Shown here piece by piece: positions 9,697-21,256 of a stretch of DNA of 64,000 nt; position 1 is the stretch's first letter, and each line of letters starts with the position of its first letter. The notes beneath the pieces were generated by a model. It was not told the DNA's origin, searched no databases, and saw nothing but the letters and a program-made list of their open reading frames with translations. The DNA comes from Mantis religiosa (Eukaryota > Arthropoda > Insecta > Mantodea > Mantidae), in contig CM060950.1 of assembly GCA_030765055.1 (NCBI GenBank), forward strand, positions 276,552,756 to 276,616,755. The letters run 5' to 3'. The position numbers and the translations under genes were made by a program.

Positions 9697-9890
9697 GAGA
9701 ATGGGTGAAATGTTGCTCAAATGAGCCCAGGGTCCATAGAGCTTAGAGTTACCCAGATATTCATCTTTCAGAATAAAGGAAAACCCTGGAAAAACCTTAT
9801 CCAGATAACTCAACCTGACCAAGATTCAACTTGGGACATCTTGAATGTGAGGTAGACGTGCTACCATCTATGTTACCGAGGTAGGCCATA
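9697..9890 (-). mobile_element. tRNA-derived SINE, family 1, reverse copy
   Basis: On the minus strand the order of blocks matches 1789-1990: CCTCGGTAACATAGATGG, TTGAATCTTGGTCAGG, GAGTTATCTGGATAAGG, GGGTTTTCC, AGATGAATATCTGGGTAACTC and CATTTCACCCAT. It is diverged from the forward copy by scattered substitutions. Confidence 0.75.
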
Positions 9891-10214
9891 TGAAGTTAGC
9901 CTGGTTGTTAAAGACTAAAAAAGGTCTGCTGATTGCTTCTATGTCATCAGTTAAGGCAAGTAGCAACTCTAATCTTCTAAAAATAACATGGAGAATATCT
10001 CAAAGATCACACAATCCTGTACTATGAAAGTATACCTTTTGAGATTTTAACTTTTTGATCACCCTGTATTTTATGGATGCAGTGTTGATGCAATCTGTGA
10101 GCTATCATGTAGAAGTTACCATGCAACGTGGATGTGAAATTTCTTGTCTGTGATATTTATTATTGTTATTGCAGGATACATTACATGCTTCAGTCACCAT
10201 TTGACATAGCATAC

Positions 10215-10365
10215 CTGTAACTTCAAGTCTAGTTTCTCTCTGAACTGGTCTGCTAATTCCATTGTCAGCCGTGCAGGTATATACTCCTGCATCACTGCGA
10301 TATAAACCAACTATTTGCAGAGATCCATCCAAGAGCAGTTTATGTCTGCCACCAGAACCATCAAT
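10215..10365 (-). CDS. Ppn: papilin exon: second half of a split Ig domain
   Basis: This 151-nt exon (phase 0 in, phase 1 out) has an acceptor AG at 10366-10367 and a GTATGC donor at 10209-10214. It encodes the C-terminal half of an I-set Ig domain: LLLDGSLQIVGLYRSD, then AGVYTCTADNG with the second Ig Cys, and the last strand RETRLEVT. The first half lies in exon 23418-23545, which ends in phase 0 at KKGSVM, so the two join in frame 13 kb apart. The following exon 5289-5816 starts in phase 1, as required. Confidence 0.9.
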
Positions 10366-10504
10366 CTGTAAAGAAGTTAATATTCATTTAGTCTCATAAA
10401 TACTATATTTAGTAGAGTAACAATTTGTGTTCATTAATGCCTGAAATTTTGGATAACTCAGTATAATGCATTGCTCTCCTTGATTTCTGTGACTGAATTA
10501 AACC

Positions 10505-10640
10505 CTATCAAAGGTAGAACCATTACGGAAACCAGGAGATCTGTGGTTCAAATCCCGGCCATGGCATTGAATTTTTCATGCTGACTCTATCTAACAAAAA
10601 CCTTAGCCTATATACGGCTAGTGTGGAGAAATGATTAATT
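10505..10640 (+). mobile_element. possible tRNA-derived SINE fragment
   Basis: GGTTCAAATCCCGGCCATGG at about 10543-10562 is a good box-B-like motif in a short tRNA-like segment, and an AT-rich tail follows. No second copy was found in the window, so the call rests on this motif. Confidence 0.35.
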
Positions 10641-10728
10641 TCCATCAATTAACTAAAATAATTATAATTTCAATTCTTTTAATTTACTTTATATTTACCA
10701 TGTAAATATATATATTAAATATTAATAT

Positions 10729-11219
10729 TGTGACTTTGTGGGTTCGTGAAATGAAAAGTCCAATTGCACCACTTAAAAATGTTCTTTATTTCCACCGACT
10801 TACAGTTAAACACTTGCCAATTACACGGAATTGCGTAATGCACACAATTACGATTCACCAGTTCGTCCGTTACAATTCCACTGTACGGTCACACTTACGT
10901 AAATTCTTCCATTGCACATACACAGTCTTCTCGTCCTTACACTAGCACTGCACTCTTACGCTGATTGCCACGAACTCTGACTAACTAACTTGCACGATGT
11001 GTTGCTTATATAGGGTCCGCTTGCCGATCTGGAAGGTACTCCATTAGATGAAATATCCCGTAAGTTCGAGAACACAGGTGGAACAGAAAGAGACGGCGCA
11101 GTGATGTTTTTTGTCCCAGCCATCCCTTTTTAACGCTATAAGACAAACGAGGGGGCGGGGCGAACGCCGACCCGTCTCCTGCTGCCCACTCTATAGGGTG
11201 TTCCGACGCTCGGGTGACA
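10729..11219 (-). repeat. gypsy LTR (3' LTR in element orientation)
   Basis: On the plus strand it starts TGTGACTTTGTGGGTTCG and ends CTCGGGTGACA, so the element ends are TGT and ACA. A purine-rich stretch, read on the minus strand as TTTGAGGAGGGAGCAG, abuts it at 11220-11235 and is the probable polypurine tract. Confidence 0.9.
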
Positions 11220-11230
11220 CTGCTCCCTCC

Positions 11231-14200
11231 TCAAAGCTGGTCGTCCCGAACAGCACCATCGTAGCGTGCCAGGCGATCCAGGTGTACCACCAACATCTTC
11301 CCTCGGGGAACCTTCTGGATGCGGTAGACCACGTCGTTAATCCTCTTCACCACCCGGTACGGTCCTTGCCATGGCTGCTGGAGCTTCGGGCAGCGTCCCT
11401 TAGTCCGGGTAGGACGGTACAACCAGACCAGGTCACCTTGCTGGAACCCTTGGCTGTTGGCTTGCCTGTCATACCTGGTCTTCATGCGATGGCTCGCCTT
11501 CTGGATGTTCTGGCGAGCCATCTCGTGCATGTCGCGGAGAAGGTCCACCAAGTTCTCCACATACTCGGTTGCTGGCTGTTTCGCTTCCGGGGGGCTTCCA
11601 AAAGCCAGGTCACAAGGGAGGCGTAACTCTCGGCAGAACATTAAGCTGACTGGCGTCATCCCAGTTGTGTCATGTGTAGACGAGCGGTAGGCCAGCAAGA
11701 ACAGTGGCACCTTGACGTCCCAGTCTCGCTGATGGCTGGCAACGACCTTCCACAGGTGCTCCTCTAAGGTCTTGATGTACCTTTCGACCATGCCATCCGA
11801 TTGGGGATGTAGAGGCGTAGTGCAAGTCTTGTTCACCCCAAGCCTTTGTAGTGCCTCCTTCATTAGGTTGGACTCAAAGTTGGTACCCTGGTTACTGTGT
11901 AGCTCTAACGGCACCCCAAATCGACAGAACACTTGCTCCACGAGGCAGTCTGTGATTGTCTTTGCCTCTTGGTTTGGGATGGCATACACCTCCGGCCATT
12001 TGGTGAAGTAGTCCACGACCACCATTAGGTACTTGTTGCCTCGGTCGGAAACTGGGAACAGTCCAGCAATGTCAACGGCGACCCAGTCGAATGGCGCTCC
12101 AACGTTGTACTGCTGCATGCGACCCCAGCTCCTAGTCTGGGGGCCACGACTCGCCGAGCACACGTGACACTGACGGCACCATCTCTCAGCATCTGCTCGG
12201 AGTCTCAGCCAGTAGTAGCGCCGCCGTAGTTTGTCAATCGTTCGGTTCGCTCCCAGGTGTCCTCCCGAAGTACCGGCGTGCACTTCCTCCAAGACTTCCG
12301 GGACCTTACTCCGGGGAAGTACCAACTGTTCTCTCTGCGTCTTCCCATCGGGTGATTCCCATACCCGGAACAGCACGCCCTCTCTGGTGTTCAACAAGTC
12401 CCATTGGGTCCAGTACGACTTGTAGGTGGCGCTCCTCGGTGCAATGTCCTCCCAGGTTGGTCTCATGCCTGCCTCCACTTCCCTCAAGAGTGGCCCCAAG
12501 TGTGCGTCCGCCAGCTGCTCCCTCCTCAGGCCTGCGCTATCCCAGCCTTCAGCAGGCACTGCCACAACTACTCGGACTGCTGCGGCACGCTCCTTCTCTT
12601 CCACTCTTGTGCACTGGCCGCACTCTTCTGGACAGGGTCTTCGGGACATGGTGTCAGCGTTACCGTGGCTCTTCCCTCTACGATGTTCCGAGGTGAAGTC
12701 GTACTCCTGCAGCCTCTGGACCCAACGTGCTGTCTGGCCTTCCAGGTTCTTAAAGTTCAATAGCCAGGTTAGGGCGGAATGGTCAGTTCTCAGGTGGAAT
12801 GGCTGACCGTACAGGTACTTGTGGAAGTGCTCCAAGGTCTTTACCACCGCCAGTAACTCCCGCGGGTGACGCAGTAGTTCTTCTCTGCCTTGGATAGCGT
12901 CTTGCTGTAGTAGGCTATCACCCGCTCATGGCCGTCCTGGATCTGCGATAGGACACCTCCAATGCAATGGTCGCTGGCGTCGGTGTCCACAATGAAGGCG
13001 CCACCCAGTTGTGGGAAACCCAAAATTGGAGCACTGCACAGGGTTTCCTTCAGGTGCTGGAAAGCGTTTTCGGCGTCCTCTGTCTACACATAAGGCCGGT
13101 GTTCCTCCGTCAGGCGGGTGAGGGGTTTTGCGATGTTGGAGAACCCCTTTAAGAAGCGGCGGTAATAACTGCACAGCCCCAGGAAACTACGCAACTCTTT
13201 CTTATCCTTTGGGCGAGGCCAATCTCTCACAGCCTGTGTCTTCTCTGGGTCTGTGGCCACTCCGGTTGCTGAGACTATGTGGCCCAAGTAGTTCACTTCC
13301 TTGTGGAAGAGCTGGCATTTCTTCGCGTTCAGCTTCAAGTTGGTCGCCTGCAGTCTCTGTAGCACCTTACTCAGATTCTCTAGGTGATCATCAAAAGTCT
13401 TTCCGACGATAATGATGTCGTCCAGGTATAGCAGGCAGGCGTCGTAAGTCAGCCCTCTCATCACTGACTCCATGAGGCGTTGAAAGGTAGCTGGTGCGTT
13501 GCAGAGGCCAAAGGGCATAACCGTGAACTGCCAGAGCCCTTGGCCTGTCGAGAATGCGGTCTTCTCCTTGTCTCTTGGGTCTAGAGCTACCTGCCAGTAG
13601 CCCGACTTCAGGTCCAGGGTCGAGAACCACTGTGCACCAGCTAGCGTGTCCAGGGTGTCGTCAATCCGGGGTAAGGGAAAACAGTCCTTCTGGGTGACAG
13701 CGTTCAACTTTCTGTAGTCTACGCAGAAGCACAGCTCGCCGTTCTTCTTCGTCACCAAGACTACAGGCGAACACCAAGGGCTGTCACACTCTTCAATCAC
13801 TCCCCTGGATCTCATGTCCTCCAGCATGTCTCGTACCGCCCCTTGCTTCGCCAGCTGAACGCGTCTATGTCGTTGCCGAATAGGCCGGGCGTCCCCGGTG
13901 TCGATGTGGTGAAGCACTTTGTCCGTGCGGCCGTAGTCACTATCACCTTGGCTGAAGACGCGCTGATACCGTCTTAGCAGTTGTCGAACCTTCTGCAGCT
14001 GTTCTGCGGTCAGGTGGTCGGCCGCCCTCTCCACTAAGCCTTCTAGCCGGGGCCCCAGGTATTGCTTCGGCGCCGGCTCCTGTGTCTCGTCGATAGCCGT
14101 TACGCTCACCACGGGCTCGCACGTTCCCAACTCCGTCCCGGCCTGGACGTCGTGATCGGCGTCCGTGGGATTTAGCAGTCTCACGGGCACCTCCTCTCGG

Positions 14201-14880
14201 CACGGCAGCAATGCCCTGGCTACACACAGTCCGTATACAGGCGTCTTCTGGTCCAGCATCATGTTCCTGGTTCTCTGGCCCTCCAGTCGCGCCGTCACCA
14301 CCACCTCGCTCCTCGCGGGGACAACCACGTCTTCGTCCAAGACGACCCTGCAAATTCCAAGGCGCTCTTCGGGTTGACGGAGTATAACCTCTTCTCCGTT
14401 AAGCCGCAGGACCTTCTTGCCGACGTCGCCCGTCGCCTCATGGCTCCTGAGGGCATCCAGTCCCAGAATCACCTCCTCAGCCACCTTCGCGACGAACACC
14501 CACAGACGCACAGCACTCCGTCCCAAGTTCAGCTCCAGCAGGGCCTCCTTCCCCACAGGCAAGGTGTCGCCCGATGCCGTGACAAGCTGGTATGGTCGGC
14601 TCGGCTTCCTTGTCGGCAAACCCTTCGCCACGTCAGGTCTGATGATGGTCACGGCCGCCCCGGTGTCCACCAGCACGCGGCACGGCTTCCCTCTTACCCA
14701 ACCGTCCGCGATGAGGCTGTCATCCATACGCCGGCTGACGGCGCGCAGTGTCACTCGAGGGGATGGTGGTGATGGCGCCGACGTGCCCCTCTCCACGACG
14801 GCCCTTACTCGTTTTCCGGCTGCTCTTCCTGGTGTGGGCAGTCTCTCTGCAGGTGTCCGGGCTGTCCACACCCCCAACAC
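11231..14880 (-). pseudogene. gypsy pol: protease, reverse transcriptase, RNase H, integrase (broken)
   Basis: The protease has the active-site triplet in VLVDTGAAV (about codon 72 of the first open part, 13084-14880). RT follows with FSTLDLKSGYWQV, MPFGLCNAPATFQ and the catalytic LYLDDIII. A TAG at 13084-13086 cuts the frame after RT. RNase H (FIVDTDASDHCIGG) continues to about 12850, where a frameshift occurs, and the last part at 11231-12847 completes RNase H and integrase. Integrase shows an HHCC-type finger (HAGTSGGHLG to CRQCHVC), the first catalytic Asp in AVDIAG and the Glu in DGMVERY. The second catalytic Asp is Asn in HSNQGTNF (codon at 11891-11893). Pol overlaps gag by about 75 bp in another frame, so a programmed shift is likely in the family. 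Confidence 0.92.
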
Positions 14881-15899
14881 AGGCCACTAGGTGTTCGCCG
14901 GCGTCCCTCAGCTGGTCTTCTGTCTCCGGCGTAGCGGACACTCCTCGTTCTCGACGTCGGGATGGATGTTATTTTAGCCTCCATCCTTAATGCCGCTGTC
15001 AGCGCCTCGTGGATGGTTTTATATTCGCCGAGCATTAGGCGCTGACGAATCTCCGTGTCCCGTACCCCGTCGACAAAGTTGTAGGCGGCTTCCCGGGATA
15101 CAAACTCCAGTGGCAGGTCAACCAAGGCCTTGCTAGCCAGCTGCTCGATCGCTATGGCGAACTCCTGCAGCGTCTCCCCCGGCTGCTGTGACCTTGCCTT
15201 TAGCTGGCTGCGGTATGCTGCGGCTAAGCGGTGGTTCCCGAAGCGATTCTCCAGGGCCTCCCAGATGTCCTTGGGCGCCGCCGTCGTCTGCACCGCGTTT
15301 AGGACTTCCGCGGCTCTTCCCTGGAGGCTGGCTATTAACTGTGTGGCCGCCTCCTCCAGTGACCATCCGTTGTGCCTGGCCACTGTGTCGAACTGGCGGC
15401 GGAAGACCTCAAACGTTGACGCGCCGTCATACTTGGGAGGTTTGACGCGCGAAGATGTTGTGTCGCGTCCCGGCGCGTCGGCCTTCAAATCCTTCAGCTT
15501 CCTGCCGACGACGTCCTCCACCATGGCGTTCAGGGACTTCACGCTGCTGTCGGCTTTTCCTTCCAGCTCATTAACGCGGCTCGCCAGGTCTTCGACGCGC
15601 TCGCCTAACTCTGTGACGTCCTCTTTTACGCCGGCTAACTGTTCTTCAAACTTTGCGGCGAGAGCCTCGTTCGCCGCCTTCATTTCCATGACCAGACTGC
15701 CGTTCGCTGCTCTCATTTTTGTGGTTAACTCGGCCTTCATTTCTTCCATCTTCCCGGTGATGTTGTCGTTGGCCGTCTTCATTTGTTTCAGTTCCGCGGC
15801 CAGGTTGTCATTTGCCGCTTCTGTTTTTGCAGCGAGGTTTTCATTTGCCATCTTCATTTCTTTCAGTTCCGCTAAAATCTTTTCTAATGCTGCCTCCAT
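14805..15899 (-). CDS. gypsy gag: coiled coil, capsid domain, CCHC zinc knuckle
   Basis: This 364-aa ORF appears intact. The start is taken at the ATG at 15897-15899, because the frame upstream runs into the primer-binding site and LTR. The first 150 or so residues are Ala/Glu/Lys-rich heptads typical of a coiled coil. A retrotransposon capsid-type region follows (PPKYDGASTFEVFRRQF, LQGRAAEVLNAV). The C-terminus carries one CCHC knuckle (CWGCGQPGHLQRDC). Gag forms the particle and binds the RNA genome. It ends in the overlap with pol. Confidence 0.9.
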   Translation of the reverse strand: MEAALEKILAELKEMKMANENLAAKTEAANDNLAAELKQMKTANDNITGKMEEMKAELTTKMRAANGSLVMEMKAANEALAAKFEEQLAGVKEDVTELGERVEDLASRVNELEGKADSSVKSLNAMVEDVVGRKLKDLKADAPGRDTTSSRVKPPKYDGASTFEVFRRQFDTVARHNGWSLEEAATQLIASLQGRAAEVLNAVQTTAAPKDIWEALENRFGNHRLAAAYRSQLKARSQQPGETLQEFAIAIEQLASKALVDLPLEFVSREAAYNFVDGVRDTEIRQRLMLGEYKTIHEALTAALRMEAKITSIPTSRTRSVRYAGDRRPAEGRRRTPSGLCWGCGQPGHLQRDCPHQEEQPENE

Positions 15900-15907
15900 T
15901 GTGTTAT

Positions 15908-15925
15908 ATCCCACTCCTGACACCA
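15908..15925 (-). promoter_or_regulatory. primer-binding site, probably tRNA-Leu
   Basis: On the minus strand, two bases after the 5' LTR, lies TGGTGTCAGGAGTGGGAT. It is complementary to the CCA-containing 3' end expected of a tRNA-Leu whose acceptor ends TCCTGACA. This is the usual position for the minus-strand primer site. The tRNA identity is from general knowledge of tRNA-Leu acceptor stems. Confidence 0.7.
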
Positions 15926-15927
15926 AT

Positions 15928-16417
15928 TGTGACTTTGTGGGTTCGTGAAATGAAAAGTCCAATTGCACCACTTAAAAATGTTCTTTATTTCCACCGACTT
16001 ACAGTTAAACACTTGCCAATTACATGGAATTGCGTAATTCACACAATTACGATTCACCAGTTCATCCGTTACAATTCCACTGTACGGTCACACTTACGTA
16101 AATTCTTCCGTTGCACATACACAGTCTTCTCGTCCTTACACTAGCACTGCACTCTTACGCTGATTGCCACGAACTCTGACTAACTAACTTGCACGACGTG
16201 TTGCTTATATAGGGTCCGCTTGCCGATCTGGAAGGTTCTCCATTAGATGAAATATCCCGTAAGTTCGAGAACACAGGTGGAACAGAAAGAGACGGCGCAG
16301 TGATGTTTTTTGTCCCAGCCATCCCTTCTTAGCGCTATAAGACAAACGAGGGGGCGGGGCGAACGCCGACCCGTCTCCTGCTGCCCACTCTAAGGGTGTT
16401 CCAACGCTCGGGTGACA
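15928..16417 (-). repeat. gypsy LTR (5' LTR in element orientation)
   Basis: It is nearly identical to 10729-11219, with about nine substitutions and one 1-bp indel. It starts TGTGACTTTG and ends CGGGTGACA on the plus strand. It should contain the element promoter. TTATATAGGG at about 16204-16213 is a TATA-like run but its role is not tested. Confidence 0.9.
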
Positions 16418-18749
16418 ATATATATTAATATACCAGGTGAGTCACCTGCCCCTATCTATTTTTTAATTCATGCAACGTGCTAAGTGGCATATGTGACTTA
16501 TGTCTTTCTTGAATGCCTTCAAATGGATGATTTGCAGAACAGTTTATAGAGGAGGGGTAGACAACTTAGTGCATATGTGTTATATGGGACAGAAAGCAAT
16601 CACTATGTATGTCGATTCCAAAAACATCATATCCAGACACAGAGGATGCAGTAGTAATTTTAGACGAGTTTATAAACTTTTATTCATTAGCGTACATTCA
16701 CACACACATTTAAACACTACCCTGAAGGACCAACCTATCACATGAATCAGCTGACAATAACATTGGAACACAAAATGGCATATCTACACAGTAGGACCAA
16801 TTGGATTTAAATATTCAGCCAACAAGTGTTTTCATTGTACATCATGTCAACAAATGTTGAGAATTATGTCAATTGTTTTCACTTCTGTCACAAATTATGG
16901 CAGTTTTTAGCTTATACAGCAAATGTAATGGTGGCTGCAGTTTTTTTATTTGTGTTAAAACTACCAAAATGAGCTCAAAACACTGTATGAAGCTATAAAA
17001 AGCATGTAAAGATTCAAGGTGGAAGTCTCAGGTCCACGGTTACTTATTCGTATAGGAACCTGCTCTCTGAAGGTAGCATTGGTTAAATGTTATTATACTG
17101 GTTACTTCACCACTCTGCCACTGAAAGTCTGGTTCAGATCCTTTGTGTTCAGTTGAAAAATGTTATTACCTTTTCTTCTTCTTCGGACCTATAATCTGAT
17201 ATTATAATAGAAATAACATTTTTCATAACATTATAGGTGTTTACAAAATACAATAGCCATGTTTTCCACTGGCAGATAGATATAAATTTATAGTTCATAG
17301 TAGATATTTTATTATGGTCGGTATTGTCCTTGATCCATTCAACCAAGTTTCAAGCATTTCATGAATGCAAAGGGAAACATAAGATTTAAGCATGAAACAA
17401 AAGCTATTAGATTTAATGCCATAGACAGACTTCTGAAAAATGAAAGCCAACTGTGTAGCATGGTTTACAACACCAGATACGGTACAGATTATAAGGGTCG
17501 CAAAGTTTAAAGTGATCCTTAGTTAAAGATAGCCCATGGTTTCCCTTTGAAGGGCAAGAGCTTCTCCTACCTGCTGAGAGCAGTGAGCTCGGCGCGCACC
17601 TTACATGGTGAGCTAATCTCTGTAGTACCCTAATTATTGGATTGCTATACTTGTGTTTTTGGCTCACAAGAGAACTAATAGCAACAATAAATAATTTAGT
17701 AACTAAAATACAGACAATAAAGACTTGGAGAATGGGGAAAAAAGAAAACCCTAAAGCAATGTATCGTCATTTCGAACCTAGTATTTGCATTACCTTAAGT
17801 ATTGCAGTAGCTAACTAACGCACTCGTATTCTTTATTGCTCTTTGAGAAAGCAGACATTATTGTCTTGCTAGTATTATATGTATGAAACATCATTTATTT
17901 AAGCTTTTCACAGCTTCTTGGTCCTCATTCAGGACTTTAAGTATTAATGCTGGGTGTGATAATACTGATTAGAAGGTCAGAGCTGCAATAATGGCTTTTG
18001 TACTAAAAGGATTAATGTTTTCTACATTAGACTATAAACTGTGGTTTGCATAGATGAGAATAAATAGGGACACATGACTAACCTGGTATAATATATATAT
18101 ATATATATATATGTATAAAAATTACAATTTTAACACATTTACATTAACACAGATGGATACTTTTTTTCAGAACTTATAACAGAAAACTTTTACTAGTGTG
18201 TAATAACATGTCTTAACATCTTGTATCTGCACATGCGTCCTTACCACTTCTTGACACTAAGTGATACTTCCTTCTTGCTAAACAAAGGTTACTGATTTTT
18301 ACTGTCACTATGACAAATTAACTTTTCTTATTGGCCACATCATTCTTAATGACCAATACAATCATACCATATCTTTCTTTTTAAAACTTAATTTCAACAA
18401 TGCAATACTCAATTATAACTACAAATAATTTTAAACTTCTAATAATATTGTTAAAATGAATCAACATTACTGATTTTCTGCTCTTCATGAATCACTAAAT
18501 CACACATTTTTACTTTTTCATCCTTAATTTCATTCACTTTCAGAATCAGTTCCAACTATTTTTGATGATTTCCTTTTAGATATTTTTAAAAATAAATTTA
18601 AAATAAGAAATAAAATTAATAAAAATGTTTTGGGGTTTGAAATAAAACAACTGTCTCACATCCTTAGAATAATTGTTTTGCTATATGTTTCAGTTATGTT
18701 TTCACAAAACTAATTCCATTATAACACATTTATGAATCTCAGAAACTAT
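16418..18749. other. intron sequence, no recognised gene
   Basis: AT-rich sequence without a recognisable element. ORFs at 16500-16745, 17149-17346 and 17413-17667 have no motif I can name. A short (TA)n run lies at 18087-18112. Confidence 0.45.
18087..18112. repeat. (TA)n microsatellite
   Basis: About 13 uninterrupted TA units. Confidence 0.9.
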
Positions 18750-18850
18750 TTGTAGTTGGTTTATTAATACTCGTCACTTACTTGTTTATATTAATGAGAG
18801 ATTAGTTTCAAAGGCATTCGCATTTATAAAACTTGTATTTATTGTTCCTC
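18750..18850 (-). mobile_element. PLE family E 3'-end fragment
   Basis: The minus strand matches 39290-39390: GCGAATGCCTTTGAAACTA, ATCTCTCATTAATATA, AAGTAAGTGACGAGTAT and CAATAAACC-like sequence. The hammerhead-like core on the 5' side is missing because the copy is truncated. Confidence 0.65.
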
Positions 18851-21139
18851 AAAGTATCATTTTCAGAAATAATTCATACAAGAATTTGAATCCTAAACAG
18901 AGCTACCCATAATAACATGAAGTAGTAATTATGTTTTTTGTGGTTGCATATATTTATTTACTATGCAGTCTGCACTGAGAGGCTGTAATATAATTTGATT
19001 GGCTCAATCTTAAGAAAAGATTTTATCTGTTGGAGGTAGTGTAACAACAATGACAAGACGAAGTTCACCTTAACTTACTTTATCACTAAAATCATTAGCC
19101 CAATGCTAACTTACTATTTCGTTACTTCACCTTCTTCTTTTAAAAATTCAGAGGATAAGCACCGTCATTCTAATGTTTTTATATGCTTCTGTTGCACGCA
19201 CCAGCTTGCGCTGTTTGTAATTTCCTTGACCCACACACACTGTTTCTCTTTTACACTGCTCTGCTTGCTGACTCCTGTAAAACTACTCCAGTATTCACTA
19301 GTGAACTGTTTCTCTGCACCGCACAAACCACCTGCGGACTCATCGCTATGGAGCTGAAATGTACTACAATCCTGCAGACCAACTCACAACTCTGGAAGTA
19401 CTGTGCTACTCTGAACTTCTCTGCTCTGGACTGTGAACTTGACTGCTCTGAACTGAACTGTGAATTAGGTTTAGCACCACCTTGTGACCTGCCAGTCATG
19501 CAAGAAATGTGGAAGTCTCTCAATTTCCGGAGTTTGAAAGGTCTAGAAAAATCCCGCATGCTAACAATGCAGCTCTCATTTCTGACTTCATGGTATTAGC
19601 TATTGGATGTCTTGACTGTTGCATTTGTTTGCTTCTCTCACTGACAAACAACATAGGTAGTGGAATGGTATGGCTTAAACTTAATTTCTCCACAGCGGAC
19701 ATCTGCCATCGCTGTGATGGAGGAGATAATTAGGTATCAAACCTAAGCAAAAAAGCACAGAAGGAGAAAATGATATTCCTGTAGCATCACTCATGTGTCT
19801 TTCATGCCTCATTCGGTTATATTACCAGCCTGGTGGCTGTAGAACAAGTGAACAAGTATATGAAGAACAAGTGTATGGGATTTAAGGACTTGTCAATAGC
19901 CAGGTAATTTGGCCCAAAGCCAAAACTTAAAATCTTAAAAACTTAAAACTTCATCACAAAAGGGGAACATATTCAAGTTAAAACTTAAATATAAGGATAA
20001 AGAGGAAAATACAAATAAAGGTTAGTGTTAAATTTATTACAACTACATTATTTTCAACACTTCCATGAAAGAAAATATAAAAGATTAGTGTGATAAAAGA
20101 TTACAAAAGGAAAACTTAAAAGGCTTAAGACACTCCTAAATCTAAAATATAAGTTAGATCTACTTATCAAAACCAGTAGTAGTGACAAACTGCAGTGCAT
20201 TATCTAGAGCTATTAGATAATCACCTAAATTAGGTGTAGTATAACACCAGCAAATGGACTAGCACTCCTGTGTACTTTTGGAAATGAAATAGACATGGAG
20301 AGTCATACAATGCATGTTGGACAGGGTCGGGTTCACCATCCAAAAGAGGTATATGAGTGGCGCATGTGTGAGTGTGTGACCTATCCATAGCCAGATGAAA
20401 GTAACCTCCAAACACCGAAGTCCTTGCAAGAAGTTAGCCAGCATTGTAGGTACTCTTAATCCTTGGGAATTAAGTGCCAGCTAACGCTCCCAGGACTGCT
20501 GTCAAGCCAAGCACAGAGAGCACTGAAAATGTTGTTGAACATCCTGACAAGGCACAATGGAAGTGGAAAACTATTGCAAATGGCAATCAGACCTAGCAGC
20601 CCTATCTGCTTACTCATTACCAAAAATACCAATACTCTTGAGCATTTGAAGCAACATACAATCCCTGCTTCATTTGTTATTGGTGATGTTGTGCTATGAA
20701 GGCTTGTGCATCCACTACCAGAGAGAAGTATATTCACTATGAGTAATACTGACAGCTGACGAAAAGCTGATGATAACAGTAAAGGCTCTTGAAACATATT
20801 CTGAATGCACACTAAGTGAGTGATGTATAAGTGTTTCAAATCAATTCAAATGTTAATTTTATTACTAGTATCACCATAATAAATCCTATAATTAATCGAC
20901 TCGCCTTTACATTTAATAATAAATCCTTCCCACAACCTAATTGTAAGTACAAAGTATTCAAAGAGGGTGTAGAATATCCAACAGTTAAAGCAGTGTTGAT
21001 CTTTAATTAAATCTTTTCAAGTCCTGAGGTTCTGAAACTAAACTTACATTTGTCAGTGTATATAATGTTGATGATAGTGAACTGCAGGATATTTTAAATG
21101 TGAAAGATGTTTTCTTAATAAAAACTAAAAGCATCAAAG
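18851..21139. other. intron sequence, possibly a decayed LTR or LINE mosaic
   Basis: A Cys/Leu-rich frame at 19183-19599 is not recognised. The surrounding 19.0-19.75 kb looks LTR-like by composition only. Minus-strand frames at 20230-20440 weakly resemble the RNase H end of a LINE (RSHTHTCATHIPLL, then a Cys). None of these is firm. Confidence 0.3.
20033..20075 (+). repeat. PLE-D tail-like fragment
   Basis: TAAATTTATTACAACTACAT followed by TTTTCAACACTTCCATGAAAG resembles the family D tail at 40776-40820 (TTAATTTATCATAACAACAC then TTTTCAACACTTCCAAGAAAG). Confidence 0.4.
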
Positions 21140-21213
21140 TAGCAAACATAATCAAAAACACTTTTTAAACCAATTCTCGAACTGTGTAAACACTTAAGCT
21201 CCACTTACTTTTT

Positions 21214-21256
21214 AAATTAGGACAAGTTTCAAGAACACCGCGTCCCCATCCTCAGC
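21214..21256 (-). ncRNA. hammerhead-ribozyme-like motif, PLE-C left arm
   Basis: Minus strand: CAG, core CTGAGGA, stem II GGGGAC with a partner altered by one base (GTTCTT), GAAAC, loop TT, GTC, CTAATT. Confidence 0.65.

Larger units (their letters stand above)
8745..10068. mobile_element. TIR-bounded DNA transposon remnant with TA ends
   Basis: TACAGGTGATCAAAAAGTT at 8745-8763 is matched, with one indel, by the complement of AACTTTTTGATCACCCTGTA at 10049-10068. Both ends start with TA, as expected for Tc1/mariner-type elements. No transposase is seen inside. The interval holds a PLE-B end and two SINEs, so it was probably a short non-autonomous element that received later insertions. Confidence 0.55.
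10729..16417 (-). mobile_element. complete Ty3/gypsy LTR retrotransposon
   Basis: Two LTRs of 490-491 bp flank gag and pol, all read on the minus strand. The LTRs differ at about ten positions by eye, about 2 percent, so the insertion is fairly young. ATAT flanks both ends as a likely 4-bp target duplication, although the site is low complexity. No env-like ORF is present. The element sits in the 13-kb papilin intron in the same orientation as the gene. At least three lesions inactivate pol. A third LTR of the same family starts at 63506. Confidence 0.92.

Noticed and set aside
1849..10562. tRNA genes at the box-B-like motifs
   Set aside because: The motifs lie in dispersed repeats without a full cloverleaf and are better explained as SINE heads.
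11111..15948. Plus-strand ORFs of 60-270 aa across the gypsy element
   Set aside because: They are antisense shadows in GC-rich gag-pol. The minus-strand frames carry the recognisable domains.
17413..17667. 84-aa minus-strand ORF near 17.5 kb as a transposase piece
   Set aside because: The peptide resembles no family I can name with confidence, and neighbouring frames do not extend it.
19183..19599. 138-aa Cys/Leu-rich ORF as a host gene
   Set aside because: No signal, domain or splice evidence. Overlapping frames on both strands are open and the region looks like decayed repeat sequence.
20760..20790. A further hammerhead at GCTGATGATAACAG
   Set aside because: The core CTGATGA is present, but no stem II, GAAA or cleavage triplet follows at the right spacing.
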